Positions 18,550 to 26,213 of a stretch of 64,000 nucleotides of DNA are shown piece after piece. The position numbers were made by a program, and so were the translations under genes. This stretch comes from Pseudomonas solani (GTDB lineage: Bacteria; Pseudomonadota; Gammaproteobacteria; Pseudomonadales; Pseudomonadaceae): the NCBI RefSeq assembly GCF_026072635.1, contig NZ_AP023081.1, forward strand, positions 4,460,501-4,524,500. Reading direction: 5' to 3'. The notes below the pieces were generated by a model. It ran no database searches and had not been told where the DNA came from. It worked only from the letters and a program-made list of their open reading frames with translations. Each line of letters begins with the position of its first letter. Positions within the stretch are counted from its first letter, which is position 1.

Positions 18550-18796
18550 GGGGTGTTTCCTTGCGAGGCCGGACCGGGCCATGGGCGCCGGTCCCTGGTT
18601 ACCGCGCAAGTGTAGTCAGCGTCCCGGCGGACAAAGGCCGGATCGGCGGTTTTCGCCAGTTGCATTCTTCCTCGCGGGTCCGCTGGGACTTTTGTGCAAT
18701 TGTCTCGCCTGGCCACCGGGGTAAAGCTGGCGCAACGGCAGTATCGACTACGCTTGCCGAGCCCCGACTCCAATCCGCAGCCAGGAAACAAAGACA

Positions 18797-19882
18797 ATGA
18801 GAAGTTCCTTCGCGCCTCTGCTCCTGACCCTCGCCGTGTCCGGTGCCGCACAGGCCGCCGAAACGGTGAAGATCTACAACTGGACCGACTACATCGCGCC
18901 GGACACCGTCGCCACGTTCAGCAAGGAGACCGGGATCCAGGCGACCTACGACGTCTACGACAGCAACGAAACCCTCGACGGCAAGCTGATGACCGGCAAA
19001 TCCGGCTACGACATCGTCGTCCCGTCCAACCACTACATGGCCAAGCAGATCGAGGCCGGGGCGCTGAAGAAGCTCGACAAGAGCCAGCTGCCCAACTGGA
19101 AGAACCTCAACCCGGCGCTGCTCAAGGCCCTGGAGGTCAACGACCCGGGCAACGAGCATGGCTTCCCCTACCTCTGGGGCAGCACCGGCATCGGCTACAA
19201 CCCGGCCAAGGTCAAGGAAGTGCTCGGCGACAACGCCCCGCTGGATTCCTGGGACCTGATCTTCAAGCCCGAGAACATGGAGAAGCTCGCCAAGTGCGGC
19301 GTCGCCATCCTCGACAACGGTCCCGAGCTGCTGCCCATCACCCTCAACTACCTGGGCCTGCCGCACCACACCAAGAAGCCGGAAGACTACAAGACCGCCG
19401 AGGCCGCGTTGCTCAAGGTCCGCCCCTACGTGCGCTACTTCCACTCGTCCAAATACGTGGGTGACCTGGCCAACGGCGAAATCTGCGTGGCGGTCGGCTT
19501 CTCCGGCGACATCCTCCAGGCCGCCACCCGCGCCAAGGAGGCCGGCAACGGCGTCGAGATCAAGTACTCCACGCCCAAGGAAGGCTCGCCGATGTGGTTC
19601 GACATGGTCGCCATGCCGGTGGACGCCCCCGACGAGAAGGCCGGCTACGCCTTCATGAACTACCTGCTGCGCCCCGAGGTGATCGCTGGCGTGAGCAACT
19701 ACGTGCACTACGCCAACGGCAACAACGCCGCCGAACCGCTGGTGGAAGCCGACATCAAGGCCGACCCGGCGATCTACCCGCCGGCCGACGTCATGGCCAA
19801 GCTGTTCGCCCTGGAATCCATGCCGCAGAAGATCGACCGCGTGCGCACCCGCACCTGGAACACCGTCAAGACCGGCAAATGA
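18797..19882 (+). CDS. Periplasmic polyamine-binding protein (PotF/SpuD/SpuE-like)
   Basis: A 361-aa extracytoplasmic binding protein with a signal peptide (residues 1-20, ending AQAAE). KIYNWTDYIAPDTVATF and YDVYDSNETLDGKLMTGKSGYDIVVPS are the signatures of the PotD/PotF group, and the later FPYLWGSTGIGYN and GDLANGEICVAVGFSGD also match. The SD is AGGAAACAAAGACA before ATG 18797. No ABC permease or ATPase is adjacent, so this is an orphan solute-binding protein. It resembles the second one at 33425, and both are 361 aa. Confidence 0.9.
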   Translation: MRSSFAPLLLTLAVSGAAQAAETVKIYNWTDYIAPDTVATFSKETGIQATYDVYDSNETLDGKLMTGKSGYDIVVPSNHYMAKQIEAGALKKLDKSQLPNWKNLNPALLKALEVNDPGNEHGFPYLWGSTGIGYNPAKVKEVLGDNAPLDSWDLIFKPENMEKLAKCGVAILDNGPELLPITLNYLGLPHHTKKPEDYKTAEAALLKVRPYVRYFHSSKYVGDLANGEICVAVGFSGDILQAATRAKEAGNGVEIKYSTPKEGSPMWFDMVAMPVDAPDEKAGYAFMNYLLRPEVIAGVSNYVHYANGNNAAEPLVEADIKADPAIYPPADVMAKLFALESMPQKIDRVRTRTWNTVKTGK

Positions 19883-19897
19883 TCCAACGCTGAAACG

Positions 19898-19926
19898 AAA
19901 ACGCCCCGGCCATCCGGGGCGTTTTT
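19898..19926 (+). terminator. Rho-independent terminator after the polyamine-binding gene
   Basis: AAAACGCCCCGG-CCAT-CCGGGGCGTTTT forms a 12-bp stem with a run of five T residues, 15 nt after the stop. Confidence 0.92.
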
Positions 19927-19944
19927 CTTGTGGGCATTGTTCTT

Positions 19945-19966
19945 GTGGGAGCGGATTCATCCGCGA
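19945..19966. repeat. REP-like palindrome
   Basis: GTGGGAGCGGATTCATCCGCGA, directly after the terminator. The same sequence recurs at about 38331-38352 and inverted near 63680. Confidence 0.7.
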
Positions 19967-20041
19967 TCAGTCAACACCGCAGCGTCGGGTTTCACCCGAC
20001 CTACAGGGGTGGCAACGCGTAGGGCGGATGCAACCCGCGTA

Positions 20042-20553
20042 GGGGCGAATTGATTGGCTAAGTGTTGCTCGAGGATCTGAGCCCAGCTGATTGCCGAGCT
20101 TTGTTGAGGCTTTTCGTTTCGCCCACCCGGGCGAGTCCCTTTTCCAATCGCTGGAACGCCAGCCCGGTGAAAAGGAACCAAAAAACTTGCCCCTCCATAC
20201 GGGTCTGGCTTCGCCAGACTTCCCTCGCTCCATCGCCGTTCCAGGGGCACGCCGCGAAGGGCCATCCCTGGCCCATCGCGGCTCTCGCGACATCCATGTC
20301 GCTCAACCCCTTCCACGAAGATTCGCTCGGCCTCTTGGGAAGGGGCGTTGGCGGCTGCTCCAACTTTATTCGCCCAGCGCATCACCACGTGGTGCGCACG
20401 GACTTTCGTAGGATGGGTAGAGCGGAGCGAAACCCATGCGGTGGAGGAGGCAGTGGAGGTGGCAGAGGCTCTTGGGCGCCCGGAACGCAACGTGCCTGAG
20501 AGCCTGCTTTAAAACCACAACAGCTAACGTAGACATGGCCAATTCATTCGCCC
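20042..20553 (+). mobile_element. MITE-like structured repeat element, copy 1
   Basis: A 512-bp non-coding element whose inverted partner lies at 24811-25320. A 78-nt core (20116-20193) is identical to 25159-25236 read on the other strand. Hairpins at 20203-20219 and 20252-20281 have counterparts in copy 2 with different stem sequences but intact pairing. It starts GGGGCGAATTGATTGGC and ends GGCCAATTCATTCGCCC, so the ends are inverted; about 12 nt seen in copy 2 are missing at the left end. It contains a nested GTAGGATGGGTAGAG repeat (20408-20438). An ORF at 20062 (145 aa) reads through it, but nucleotide conservation includes silent positions and other frames, so I treat it as non-coding. 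No transposase is encoded. Confidence 0.7.
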
Positions 20554-20577
20554 GGCGACGCTCCAACCCGCACCCAC

Positions 20578-21486
20578 CTACGAGGCCTGTTCCACCTTCA
20601 CCGCCGCCACCGCCGGGCGCAGCACCAGCCACAGCGCCAGGGCGATCAGCACGCCGCCCTGCAGGTGCGCCCAGGACAGCGACTCGTCCAGCAGCAGCGC
20701 CCCCCAGAACACCCCGAACAGCGGGATGAGGAAGGTCACCGTCATGGTCTTCACCGGGCCGACGTTGGCGATCAGGCGGAAGTAGATGACGTAGGCGAAC
20801 GAGGTGCACAGCAGTCCCAGCCCGGCCAGCGCCAGCCAGATGCCCGGCTCGGCCAGGGGCGCCAGGGGCATGGCGTGGCTGCTGGCGAGGAAGATCGGCA
20901 GCAGGCACAGCGTCGCACCGGCCTGGGCACCGAAGGCCGAGAGGCCACTGTCCAGGCCACCGGCATCGTTGATCCAGCGCTTGGTGAAGAAGCCGGCGAA
21001 GCCGTAGCAGGTGGTCGCCATCAGGCAGGCCAGGGCACCGCGCAGCAGGTCGGCGTCGAAGGCCACCGGGCCGGCGCCGGTCAGCACCGCCACGCCGGCC
21101 AGGCCCAGCAGCACGCCGGCGGCCTTGGGCAGGGTCAGCTTCTCGCCGAAGAACAACCCGCCGATCAGCACGCCCATCAATGGCGTGGTGGCGTTGAAGA
21201 TGGCCGAGTAGCCCGCCGGCAGCACCTCGGCGGCGAGCGCGTACATGGCGGCGGGAATGCCCGAGCTGACCACGCCAATCAGCAGGATCTTGCCCAGCTT
21301 GCCGCGGAAGTCCCAGGTCACCCGCAGCAGCGCCAGGATCGCCACCAGGCCGATGGCCGAAATGGCCACGCGAAAGAACGCCGTCGGAAGCGCGCCGATC
21401 ACCGGCACCAGCACGCGCATGAACAGGAAGCTGGCGCCCCAGATGGCGGCGAGGCTCAGCAGGCGGACGAGATCGGCGGGTTTCAT
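20578..21486 (-). CDS. DMT-superfamily (EamA) transporter
   Basis: A 302-aa inner-membrane protein with ten predicted helices in two EamA repeats (AIWGASFLFMRVLVP... and GALACLMATTCYGFAGFFTKRW...). The motif GPVKTMTVTFLIPLFGVFWGALLLDESL before the last helices is the conserved EamA C-terminal signature. These proteins export amino acids or other metabolites. The start at 21486 (MKPADLVR) has a GGAG-like element before it. It lies inside the segment bracketed by the two inverted MITE-like copies. Confidence 0.87.
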   Translation of the reverse strand: MKPADLVRLLSLAAIWGASFLFMRVLVPVIGALPTAFFRVAISAIGLVAILALLRVTWDFRGKLGKILLIGVVSSGIPAAMYALAAEVLPAGYSAIFNATTPLMGVLIGGLFFGEKLTLPKAAGVLLGLAGVAVLTGAGPVAFDADLLRGALACLMATTCYGFAGFFTKRWINDAGGLDSGLSAFGAQAGATLCLLPIFLASSHAMPLAPLAEPGIWLALAGLGLLCTSFAYVIYFRLIANVGPVKTMTVTFLIPLFGVFWGALLLDESLSWAHLQGGVLIALALWLVLRPAVAAVKVEQAS

Positions 21487-21904
21487 TGAGTGGCTCCGAG
21501 GCAGGAGCGGCACAGCTTACGCCGCCCCGGTAGCGGTGCAATCGACAACTTGCGATCAAATCGGCGGCACAGTTTGGCAAGGCGTCTGGGCTGGGCGTTG
21601 TGCGGGGCGGGTGGTTCGTTGGGCGGGTAAACATCCATGTTTGTAGAACGTGGCTTTGCTTTTGGTGCCCTGGAAGGGAGCGCAACCAGACCTTGGAGCA
21701 TGCAGCCGTCGCTCACTCCGGACGTAGGGTGTGCTGCGCGCACCGGGAGCTTGCCGGAAGCACCGAGCGGCGGTGCACACGGCACACCCTACGGCACGCG
21801 TTCATCCTGTCGAGTCCTCAGGTTGTAGGTCGGGTGAAATCCGGCGTTGCGGGGCGGGGCATAGCGGATGACTCCGCTCCCACAAGGGCGCCGGGGCGTG
21901 GCCG
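21487..21904. other. Gap holding a second, 187-bp repeat family
   Basis: No gene was seen in these 418 bases. The main content is the repeat at 21621-21809, listed separately. Near 21830-21850 there is a GTAGGTCGGGTGAAATCCGGC remnant of another dispersed repeat. Confidence 0.6.
21621..21809 (+). repeat. 187-bp structured repeat, copy A
   Basis: Matches 38129-38315 on the opposite strand over almost its whole length. It begins with a hairpin (CCATGTTT-GTA-GAACGTGG, with G-U pairs), continues through AACGTGGCTTTGCTTTT, and contains two inverted arms, GTAGGGTGTGCTGCGCGCACC and GGTGCACACGGCACACCCTAC. It ends at GGCACGCGTTCATCCTG. No open frame is shared in a protein-like way, so it is probably a structured non-coding repeat. 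Confidence 0.65.
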
Positions 21905-23647
21905 TTACAGGGCGGCTTCGAAGACTTCCTTGCCACCGAACCAGGTCTTCAGCACCTGGGTGTCGCGCAGGGCCTCGGGCTCCACCTGGAACACGTCGCG
22001 GTCCAGCAGGATCAGGTCGGCCTGCTTGCCGGGGGCCAGCGAGCCGATCTGCCGGTCCAGGCCGATGGTGCGCGCCGCGTTGAGGGTGTAGGCCTGGAAC
22101 ATGGTTTCCCGGTCGATTTCCTCGCTCGGGTTGAGCACGCCCTTGGGCCCCTTGCGGCTGACGGCCTGGTAGATCGCCTTCCAGGGTTGCGGCGTGGTCA
22201 CCGGCCAGTCGCTGGCGCCGGCGATGGTGGCGCCGTTCTTCAGCAGCGAGCGGGCCGGATACTGGTACTGGAAGGCCATGGCGCTGATGTAGGGCTGCAC
22301 CAGGTCCAGGGTGGCGTCGTCGGCGCTGGCCCAGTAGAGCTGCATGGAGGCGATCACGTCGAGCGGCTTGAAGCGGGCGAACTCCTTGGGGTTGACCATC
22401 TGCAGGTGGGTGATGGAGTGGGGGATGCCACTGTGCCGGTCCTTGCGCGCCTGCTCGATGCCGTTGAGGGATTCGCGCACCGCGCGGTCGCCAATGGCGT
22501 GCACATGCACCAGCCAGCCACGGGCGTCCGCCGCGCTGACCAGCTCGCCGAAATGCGCCGGGTCGATCAGCAGCTCGCCGTACTTCTTGGAGTTCTTGTA
22601 GGGCTCCAGCAGGGCGGCGGTCTGCGCCGGGTACTCGGGCACGCCGTCGGCGAAGATCTTGATGCCCGGCAGGCTCAGGTTGGGCACGCCCTGGAACTGC
22701 CGGCGCACCTGGTCGAGGGTGTCCAGGTCGGCGGGGCGGCTCTTCGGATGGGCCACCAGCAGCGCGGCGACGTGGGCGGTCAGTTCGCCCTTCTCGGCCA
22801 TGGCCTTGTAAACCGGCAGGATGCCCAGGGTCTGGGCGGTGGGCTTGAAGTCGAACAGCGGCTCGCCGGGGGCGGCGTTGGCCGCCGGGTCCATCCAGGC
22901 GGTGATGCCCAGGCTGAGGTTGTAGCGCAGGGCCGCGCGGCCGGCCTCCAGCAATTGCTCGGGGGTTGCCGTCGGGTATTGCGCCAGCACCGGGTCGAGG
23001 CCGGCGTCGGCGAGGAAGCCGTTGGGGCGCTGGTCTTCGTGGTGGCCAACGGTGGCCAGCTGCTCGCCCTTGAGGGCTTTCACGGTGTTGGCGTCGATGC
23101 CGGCGCGTTTCAGCATGGCCTGGTTGACCCAGCCGGTGTGCTGGTCCCAGCCGATGAAGGCGATGGGCACGTCCTTCCATTCGCCCTGGTTGAAGCGCCG
23201 CTCGAACTCCGCCACCTGGCTCCAGTAGGCCGAGGGCAGGCCGCCGACGCTGAGGATGTCGCCCTGGCGCGCCTTGCCGTCGTCGCGCCACTGGCGCAGG
23301 CGCCGCTCCAGCTCGTCCATGGGCAGGAGCTGGGTGTCGACGGTGGCCGACGCCAGCTCCAGGCCCCCCATGACCGCATGGGAGTGGGAGTCGACGAAGC
23401 CGGGCATCAGCACCTTGCCGCCCAGGTCGACCACGCGGGTGTCGGCTTCCTTGAGCCGCAGCATGTCGGCGTCGCTGCCCACCGCGCGGATCTTGCCGTC
23501 CTCCACGGCCACGGCCTGCTGCAGGGGCTGGCCGGGCTCGGCGGTGTAGACCTTGGCGTTGTGCAGGATCAGGTCCACCGCCGCCATGCTTTCCATGGAG
23601 GCACAGATCAGGGCGGTGGCGAGGAGGGTGGGGGCGAGGCGCTTCAT
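21905..23647 (-). CDS. Secreted amidohydrolase family 3 protein (YtcJ-like), copy 1
   Basis: A 580-aa metal-dependent hydrolase with an N-terminal signal (MKRLAPTLLATALICASMESMAA). Metal-site motifs are MPGFVDSHSHAV (about residues 78-89), HVHAIGDRAVRESL (His region, about 390) and GASDWPVTTPQPW (Asp, about 480). The C-terminus IGSLAPGKQADLILLDRDVFQVEPEAL is the amidohydrolase tail. Its 580-aa paralogue at 26214 shares long identical blocks. It is divergent from a LysR gene. The substrate is unknown; family members hydrolyse amides or formamides. Confidence 0.88.
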   Translation of the reverse strand: MKRLAPTLLATALICASMESMAAVDLILHNAKVYTAEPGQPLQQAVAVEDGKIRAVGSDADMLRLKEADTRVVDLGGKVLMPGFVDSHSHAVMGGLELASATVDTQLLPMDELERRLRQWRDDGKARQGDILSVGGLPSAYWSQVAEFERRFNQGEWKDVPIAFIGWDQHTGWVNQAMLKRAGIDANTVKALKGEQLATVGHHEDQRPNGFLADAGLDPVLAQYPTATPEQLLEAGRAALRYNLSLGITAWMDPAANAAPGEPLFDFKPTAQTLGILPVYKAMAEKGELTAHVAALLVAHPKSRPADLDTLDQVRRQFQGVPNLSLPGIKIFADGVPEYPAQTAALLEPYKNSKKYGELLIDPAHFGELVSAADARGWLVHVHAIGDRAVRESLNGIEQARKDRHSGIPHSITHLQMVNPKEFARFKPLDVIASMQLYWASADDATLDLVQPYISAMAFQYQYPARSLLKNGATIAGASDWPVTTPQPWKAIYQAVSRKGPKGVLNPSEEIDRETMFQAYTLNAARTIGLDRQIGSLAPGKQADLILLDRDVFQVEPEALRDTQVLKTWFGGKEVFEAAL

Positions 23648-23754
23648 CGGCTGGGCTCCGGTTTTTGTTGGTATGGCGCTGAGCCTAACCAAGCCGGGGC
23701 GGCGGCAGAATGCTATGTTCGCGCACAACTTCTATGCCGGATCGGAACAGGTCG

Positions 23755-24669
23755 ATGGACAAGCTCAGTGCCCTCTCGATGTTTATCGCCACCGCCGAGC
23801 ACGGCAGCTTCAGCCGCGCGGCCGAGCAACTGGGCAAGACGCCCTCGGCGCTGACCAAGGCGGTGGGCCACCTGGAAGCCGAGCTGGGGGTGCGCCTGTT
23901 CGAGCGCACCACCCGGCGCATGGCGCTGACCGAAGCCGGGCACATCTACCTGGAAGGTGCGCGCCAGGCACTGATGCAACTGCAACTGGCCGGCGAGGAA
24001 GTGGACCAGCTGCAGCACGAATTGCGCGGCACCCTGCGCCTCACCGCGCCGCCGTCCTTCGGCCCGGCCTTTCTCAATGAGGTTTGCTGCCGCTACATGG
24101 ACGCCCATCCCCAGGTGCGCCTGGAGGTGGACCTCAACGACGCCTTCGTCGACCTCATCGACGGCGGCTACGACCTGGCCCTGCGCGACGGCCCCACCGA
24201 GCTGCCGGGGTTGATTGCCAGGCCCCTGGCCGAGAATAGCGTCTACCTGTGCTGCACCCCGGGCTACCTGGAGCGCAAGGGCATGGGGGTGACCCTGGAG
24301 AACTTCCAGCAGCACGACTGGCTGATCTTCCAGCACCCCATGCTCAACCGGCATTTCTGGTGGCTGCGCCTGGGCGAGGAGCGCATCCGCCTGGCCCACC
24401 CGGTGGCGCACCTGGCCAGCGACAACTACGACTTCCTGCTCGCCTGCCTGCTGCGTGGCCATGGCCTGCAACCGCTCCCGCGCTGGAGCGCCAAGCCTTA
24501 CCTGGCCAGCGGCCAACTGGTGCGGGTGATGCCCGAATACCTGCTGGAGCCCGATGTCTTCGGCCCCTGGGTGCACGTGCTCTACCTCTCCCACCGCCGG
24601 CGTACGCGCAAGGTCCGGGCGTTCATCGACATGCTCGAAGGCTATATGCAGGAGCGGGGGATCGGCTGA
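23755..24669 (+). CDS. LysR-family regulator, copy 1 of a duplicated module
   Basis: A 304-aa regulator with helix-turn-helix MDKLSALSMFIATAEHGSFSRAAEQLGKTPSALTKAVGHLEAELGVRLFERTTRR and an effector-binding domain ending in YLSHRRRTRKVRAFIDMLEGYM. ATG 23755 follows GGAACAGG; the upstream in-frame ATG at 23710 would add 15 atypical residues. It is divergent from amidohydrolase copy 1 (107-bp gap), its probable target. Very similar to the equally long regulator at 28063. Confidence 0.9.
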   Translation: MDKLSALSMFIATAEHGSFSRAAEQLGKTPSALTKAVGHLEAELGVRLFERTTRRMALTEAGHIYLEGARQALMQLQLAGEEVDQLQHELRGTLRLTAPPSFGPAFLNEVCCRYMDAHPQVRLEVDLNDAFVDLIDGGYDLALRDGPTELPGLIARPLAENSVYLCCTPGYLERKGMGVTLENFQQHDWLIFQHPMLNRHFWWLRLGEERIRLAHPVAHLASDNYDFLLACLLRGHGLQPLPRWSAKPYLASGQLVRVMPEYLLEPDVFGPWVHVLYLSHRRRTRKVRAFIDMLEGYMQERGIG

Positions 24670-25367
24670 GGGCGAGTGGTGGACCGGTGGTGCGCATCCA
24701 GCACCGGGCCTGTAGGTTGGCGCCGAGCGCAGCGAGGCCCAACGCAACGGTGCCGGCCCATTTCGCGAATGAATTCGCTCCCACGAGGTGTGTGTCGTGC
24801 GCTGCGCCTTGGGCGAATGAATTGGCTCTATTTGCGTTAGCTGTTGTGGTTTTAATGCAAGCGCTCAAGCACTGCCCTTTCCGGGCGCCCAAGGGTTCGT
24901 GCCACCTCCACCGCATGGGTTTCGCTTCGCTCTACACCATCCTACGAAAGCTCGTGCGCACCACGTGGCGATGCGCTGGACGAAGAAAGGTGGAGCAGCC
25001 GCCAACGCCCCTCCAGGAGGCCGAACGCAGTCGTTGCGCCGGGGGACGAGCGGCATGGATGCCGCGAGAGGCGCGCCAGGCCATGGATGGCCCATCGCGC
25101 CGGCCCCCGATAGCGACGATGGAGTGAGGGAACCCCGGCGAAGCCGGGGCCGGATGATGGGGCAAGTTTTTTGGTTCCTTTTCACCGGGCTGGCGTTCCA
25201 GCGATTGGAAAAGGGACTCGCCCGGGTGGGCGAAACCAGAAACATCAGCAGAACTCGGCAATCAGCTGGACTCAAATCCTCTAGCAACACTTAACGCAAA
25301 CAGAGCCAATGAATTCGCCCCTACAGGCGGACCGGTGTGCGTTGCCTGGGGGCAACGCACCGGGCCA
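24670..25367. other. Repeat-filled gap
   Basis: No gene is supported in these 698 bases. Contents: a GTAGGTTGGCGCCGAGCGCAGCGAGGCCCAAC repeat (about 24711-24742, recurring inverted near 38386), a GCGAATGAATTCGC palindrome near 24766, and the MITE-like copy 2 (24811-25320). Confidence 0.65.
24811..25320 (-). mobile_element. MITE-like structured repeat element, copy 2
   Basis: The better-preserved 510-bp copy, inverted relative to 20042-20553. Its ends (24811-24839 and 25292-25320) are terminal inverted repeats matching at 26 of 29 positions, reading inward as GGGCGAAT...TTGGCTCT.TTTGCGTTA. The 78-nt core is 25159-25236. Hairpin 1 (25133-25149) is CCCCGGC-TTC-GCCGGGG where copy 1 has GTCTGGC-TTC-GCCAGAC. 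Hairpin 2 (25070-25101) has outer arms GGCGCG/CGCGCC where copy 1 has CCGCGA/TCGCGG. A 141-aa ORF starting at 25290 parallels the one in copy 1, but conservation is at nucleotide and structure level. No transposase or obvious target-site duplication was found. Confidence 0.72.
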
Positions 25368-26111
25368 TCAGAACGACTTGCTGACGCTCGCCACCACCGT
25401 CGCGCTGCAGGTGTCGGTGAAGCCGTAGTTGCTGGCGCACTGGCTTTCCGAGAGGTCGGTGTCGACGTAGGCGAGGCCCCAGGTGACGCCGAGGAAGTCG
25501 CGGGTCAGCTTGGCTTCCCACTCGCGGTACGACTCGCTGCCGGTGCCGCTGCGCGACCAGAACAGCGGGTCCTTGAAGTCCATGCGCCCGTAGCGCAACT
25601 CCAGGCCCACCTCCAGGGGCAGCTGGGTCTCGTAGCCGACCCAGGTGTAGAGGGTGTCCTGGTCCTCGCCGATGATGTTCGGCGCGTCGTCCGAGTAATA
25701 GGCGGCGGCCTTGAAACCGTAGGCGCTGAGGATGGCGTACACCTCGCTCTGGTTGAACTGGCTCTCCTTCGGGTAGGCGTACTTGATCACGCCCAGGTCC
25801 AGGCTCACATCGTCCGTGGCCTGCCAGTACCAGCCGGCGTAGTAGTCCACTTCCTGGCGGGTCTTGAGGCCGAAGCCGAAGTCGACGTTGGAGGTCCAGG
25901 CCCCCGCGTACAGGCCGCTGGAGTGCAGCAGCGTGGCGCCGGCCTGGGCGGCGGGGTCGCCCTGGGTCTGGGAGATGCCGCGGGTGCGGTAGTCGCTGGC
26001 CAGGTTGAGGTCGATCTGCACGGCGAAGTCGTCGGTGATCGGCAGCGCGGCCTGGCTGCACAGCGGGGCTAGCGCGAGGCCGGCGAGGAGGAGGGTGGTG
26101 GAACGCTTCAT
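25368..26111 (-). CDS. TorF-family putative outer-membrane porin
   Basis: A 247-aa exported beta-barrel protein. Signal peptide MKRSTTLLLAGLALAPLCSQAA, then LNLASDYRTRGISQTQGDPAAQAGATLLHSSGLYAGAWTSNVDFG, the signature of the TorF family. Alternating hydrophobic strands follow and the last residue is an aromatic (VASVSKSF), as BAM substrates require. It lies between the two amidohydrolase modules, 102 bp downstream of copy 2 on the same strand, so it may supply outer-membrane entry for their substrate. Confidence 0.85.
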   Translation of the reverse strand: MKRSTTLLLAGLALAPLCSQAALPITDDFAVQIDLNLASDYRTRGISQTQGDPAAQAGATLLHSSGLYAGAWTSNVDFGFGLKTRQEVDYYAGWYWQATDDVSLDLGVIKYAYPKESQFNQSEVYAILSAYGFKAAAYYSDDAPNIIGEDQDTLYTWVGYETQLPLEVGLELRYGRMDFKDPLFWSRSGTGSESYREWEAKLTRDFLGVTWGLAYVDTDLSESQCASNYGFTDTCSATVVASVSKSF

Positions 26112-26213
26112 GGTGGATTCCCGATCTTGTGGTTGTTATGGGCAGATGAAGGGCAAGGCTCCGCCCGACCCCCATGCAGCGGGGGCCAGGCATCACCGGT
26201 GGTGCGGTTGTTG

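Noticed and set aside
20062..20499. A 145-aa ORF in repeat copy 1 with a 141-aa counterpart in copy 2 (25290 downward)
   Set aside because: The 78-nt core is identical including silent positions, other frames are equally conserved and hairpin stems co-vary, so the signal is at nucleic-acid level. A peptide cannot be fully excluded.
22187..23854. A 555-aa plus-strand frame opposite amidohydrolase copy 1 (and a similar 602-aa one at 26127)
   Set aside because: Both are antisense shadows; they look alike only because the sense genes are paralogues.
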